Shown here in pieces: positions 62,955 to 64,000 of a stretch of DNA of 64,000 nt. How positions within the stretch are numbered: position 1 is the first letter of the stretch; each line of letters begins with the position of its first letter. The translations under genes were made by a program, and so were the position numbers. The stretch lies in contig CAWDSH010000001.1 in the NCBI GenBank assembly GCA_963804865.1, forward strand, positions 1,116,001 through 1,180,000, written 5' to 3'. The notes below the pieces were generated by a model. That model was not told the origin of the DNA. It worked only from the letters and a program-made list of their open reading frames with translations, and did not search any database. The stretch comes from CAVVEQ01 sp963804865 (GTDB lineage Bacteria; Chloroflexota; Anaerolineae; Anaerolineales; Anaerolineaceae).

Positions 62955-63825
62955 CTAATAGCTGGAAGACCAGTCAATCAATCCCAACTCACGTGCCCTT
63001 TGATCGCAAACCCGGAAAACGATGATGCTCAGGATGGAAAAGATGATCGAAGAACCAACCAGGATCAACATAAGCTGACCATTGCTCATCCCGGTGAAGG
63101 TGGGAAATGCTTCCGCCACGGTCCCGACCATCGCTCGCCGGATTAATTCGGTCCAGTATGTCACCGGTATCGCAAGACCAATGGGGCGCATCCAGGGCAT
63201 CAGCAGCTCGATCGGGAAGATCACCCCACAAAACAGGTAGAAAATACCAGCCACCACGTCACCGACGAAAAAGCTCTGCCGGGCAGTGAGCAGCGTGATG
63301 CCTGCCAGCAGGATGCCAATAGCCGAAAGCATGATCACCCCGATGATGATGGTCAAGATCAAGCAGCCCCCAATCCACAACCGCCAGGTCGATCGGCAGT
63401 TGCAGGAAAATCATTCCGAAGGCAAGCGTGATGGTCACCGAGAAGGTGGCGATCAGGAAACGGGATACACCTCTCCCAAGCAGGTACCAGGGTACACTCA
63501 CCGGGGCAGTATAAATGTATTTCAGCGTTTTATAATGCTCGCGGTCATCGATGATCGCCCAGGAAACACCGGTCATCACGGCGCCAACATATTGATAAAA
63601 AGCGTTTCCGATGAAAATATAAGCGAAAAGCGGGGTTCCAAAATTTCCTTTGGAGATGACACCATACATGATCACGATGATCCCCGCGCCTGCCAGCGGT
63701 TTGACGATCGAGTAGACCAGGAACAGGAAGGGATCCGCCCAATTGGATTCAATGGCCCATCCAAGCCAGGTGGCGGTGATAAAAGATCGCAAGGATGTGG
63801 AGCGGTTCACAATACTTTGTTTCAT
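62955..63825 (-). CDS. ABC-2 type transporter permease, one frameshift near 63378
   Basis: ATG 63825; N-terminal frame to about 63380 has SFITATWLGWAIESNWADPFLFLVYSIVKPLAG, FAYIFIGNAFYQYVGAVMTGVSWAIIDDREHYKTLKYIYTAPVS (in parts) and WYLLGRGVSRFLIATFS. A one-base change near TTGTGGATTGGG moves to WIGGCLILTIIIGVIMLSAIG, then FYLFCGVIFPIELLMPWMRPIGLAIPVTYWTELIRR. These are typical ABC-2 permease features. About 290 residues, six helices. It works with a second permease ending at 63832 and an ATPase beyond the window. Confidence 0.82.
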
Positions 63826-63831
63826 TTTTAC

Positions 63832-64000
63832 CTATCTCCGGGAGTCAGTCAACCGGCCTTCCTTCTTAGCCAGCCGCTCCATGTAATCCAGCATCCATTT
63901 CGCCCCGGCAATGAACAGGACGGACAATATCAGCAGGATGATGATCTCCCATTTCACGCTGATAAATCCCAGGCTGGCACCCGTCTTGAAAACAAGCTGG
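63832..64000 (-). CDS. ABC-2 type permease, C-terminal end only (cut by window edge)
   Basis: 56 in-frame codons enter from the right edge and stop at TAG 63832-63834. The visible part is a final helix (SVKWEIIILLILSVLFIAGAKW) and a basic tail (MLDYMERLAKKEGRLTDSRR). It lies 6 bases before the next permease gene, and the ending with R-L-A-K-K-E-G fits an ABC-2 permease tail. The rest and the ATPase must lie outside the window. Confidence 0.6.
   Translation of the reverse strand, partial: QLVFKTGASLGFISVKWEIIILLILSVLFIAGAKWMLDYMERLAKKEGRLTDSRR

Overview
The window is about half G+C and carries single-domain bacterial genes. It most likely comes from a Chloroflexota (Anaerolineae-like) genome. 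This is an inference from several habits: secreted proteins with Pro-Thr-rich stalks, an ECF sigma factor paired with FecR/DUF5666-type membrane proteins instead of a TonB receptor, lipoproteins with LTAC/LSSC lipoboxes, and very large secreted beta-helix proteins. No rRNA or phage genes and no IS transposase were seen.

Layout. (1) 1-24,101, minus strand: one 23-gene surface-glycan island, read leftwards from a near-consensus promoter in front of a MarR/EPS-type winged-helix regulator. It encodes GDP-fucose-synthase-like, PseB-like, RmlD-like, SDR and Gfo/Idh sugar-nucleotide enzymes, two NeuB-type synthases, two CMP-sugar cytidylyltransferases (one fused to a KdsC-like phosphatase), several glycosyltransferases, a Wzm/Wzt exporter, two methyltransferases, and a terminal module of two membrane sulfatase/LtaS-like proteins with a small 'LDPGSGS' membrane protein. 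It runs off the left edge inside a capsule-type gene. (2) 24.2-25.5 kb: cold-shock protein and a PfkB kinase. (3) 25.6-29.8 kb: ECF sigma factor and two paralogous membrane FecR-like proteins with a shared C-terminal domain. (4) 30-34.6 kb: Yip1 protein, small basic protein, SH3 lipoprotein, YgjP-type metallopeptidase, DUF885 protein. (5) 34.6-45 kb: two tandem ~1,650-1,700-residue secreted beta-helix proteins. (6) 45.2-49.9 kb: rRNA-type methyltransferase, lipoprotein, MFS transporter, dodecin and a beta-helix lipoprotein, all frame-broken. (7) 50.1-55.5 kb: tRNA-Met and a redox cluster (histidine kinase, response regulator, PepSY protein, small secreted protein, ApbE, ferric-reductase-like membrane protein). 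(8) 55.6-64 kb: S41 lipoprotein, tRNA-Gly, YitT, lysoplasmalogenase, Era, DMT transporter, Ogt and two ABC-2 permeases; the last runs off the right edge.

Caution. At least 25 single-base frame breaks interrupt otherwise well-conserved genes. Those worked out base by base are one-base gains or losses, several of them in short homopolymers, and they concentrate at 12.6-13.0 kb and 42.9-49.1 kb. They look like base-calling or assembly errors more than decay, so broken loci are annotated as one gene with the break positions given. Two real genes cut by the window edges (1-773 and 63,832-64,000) and a broken dodecin are included. No gene-free stretch exceeds 300 bases.
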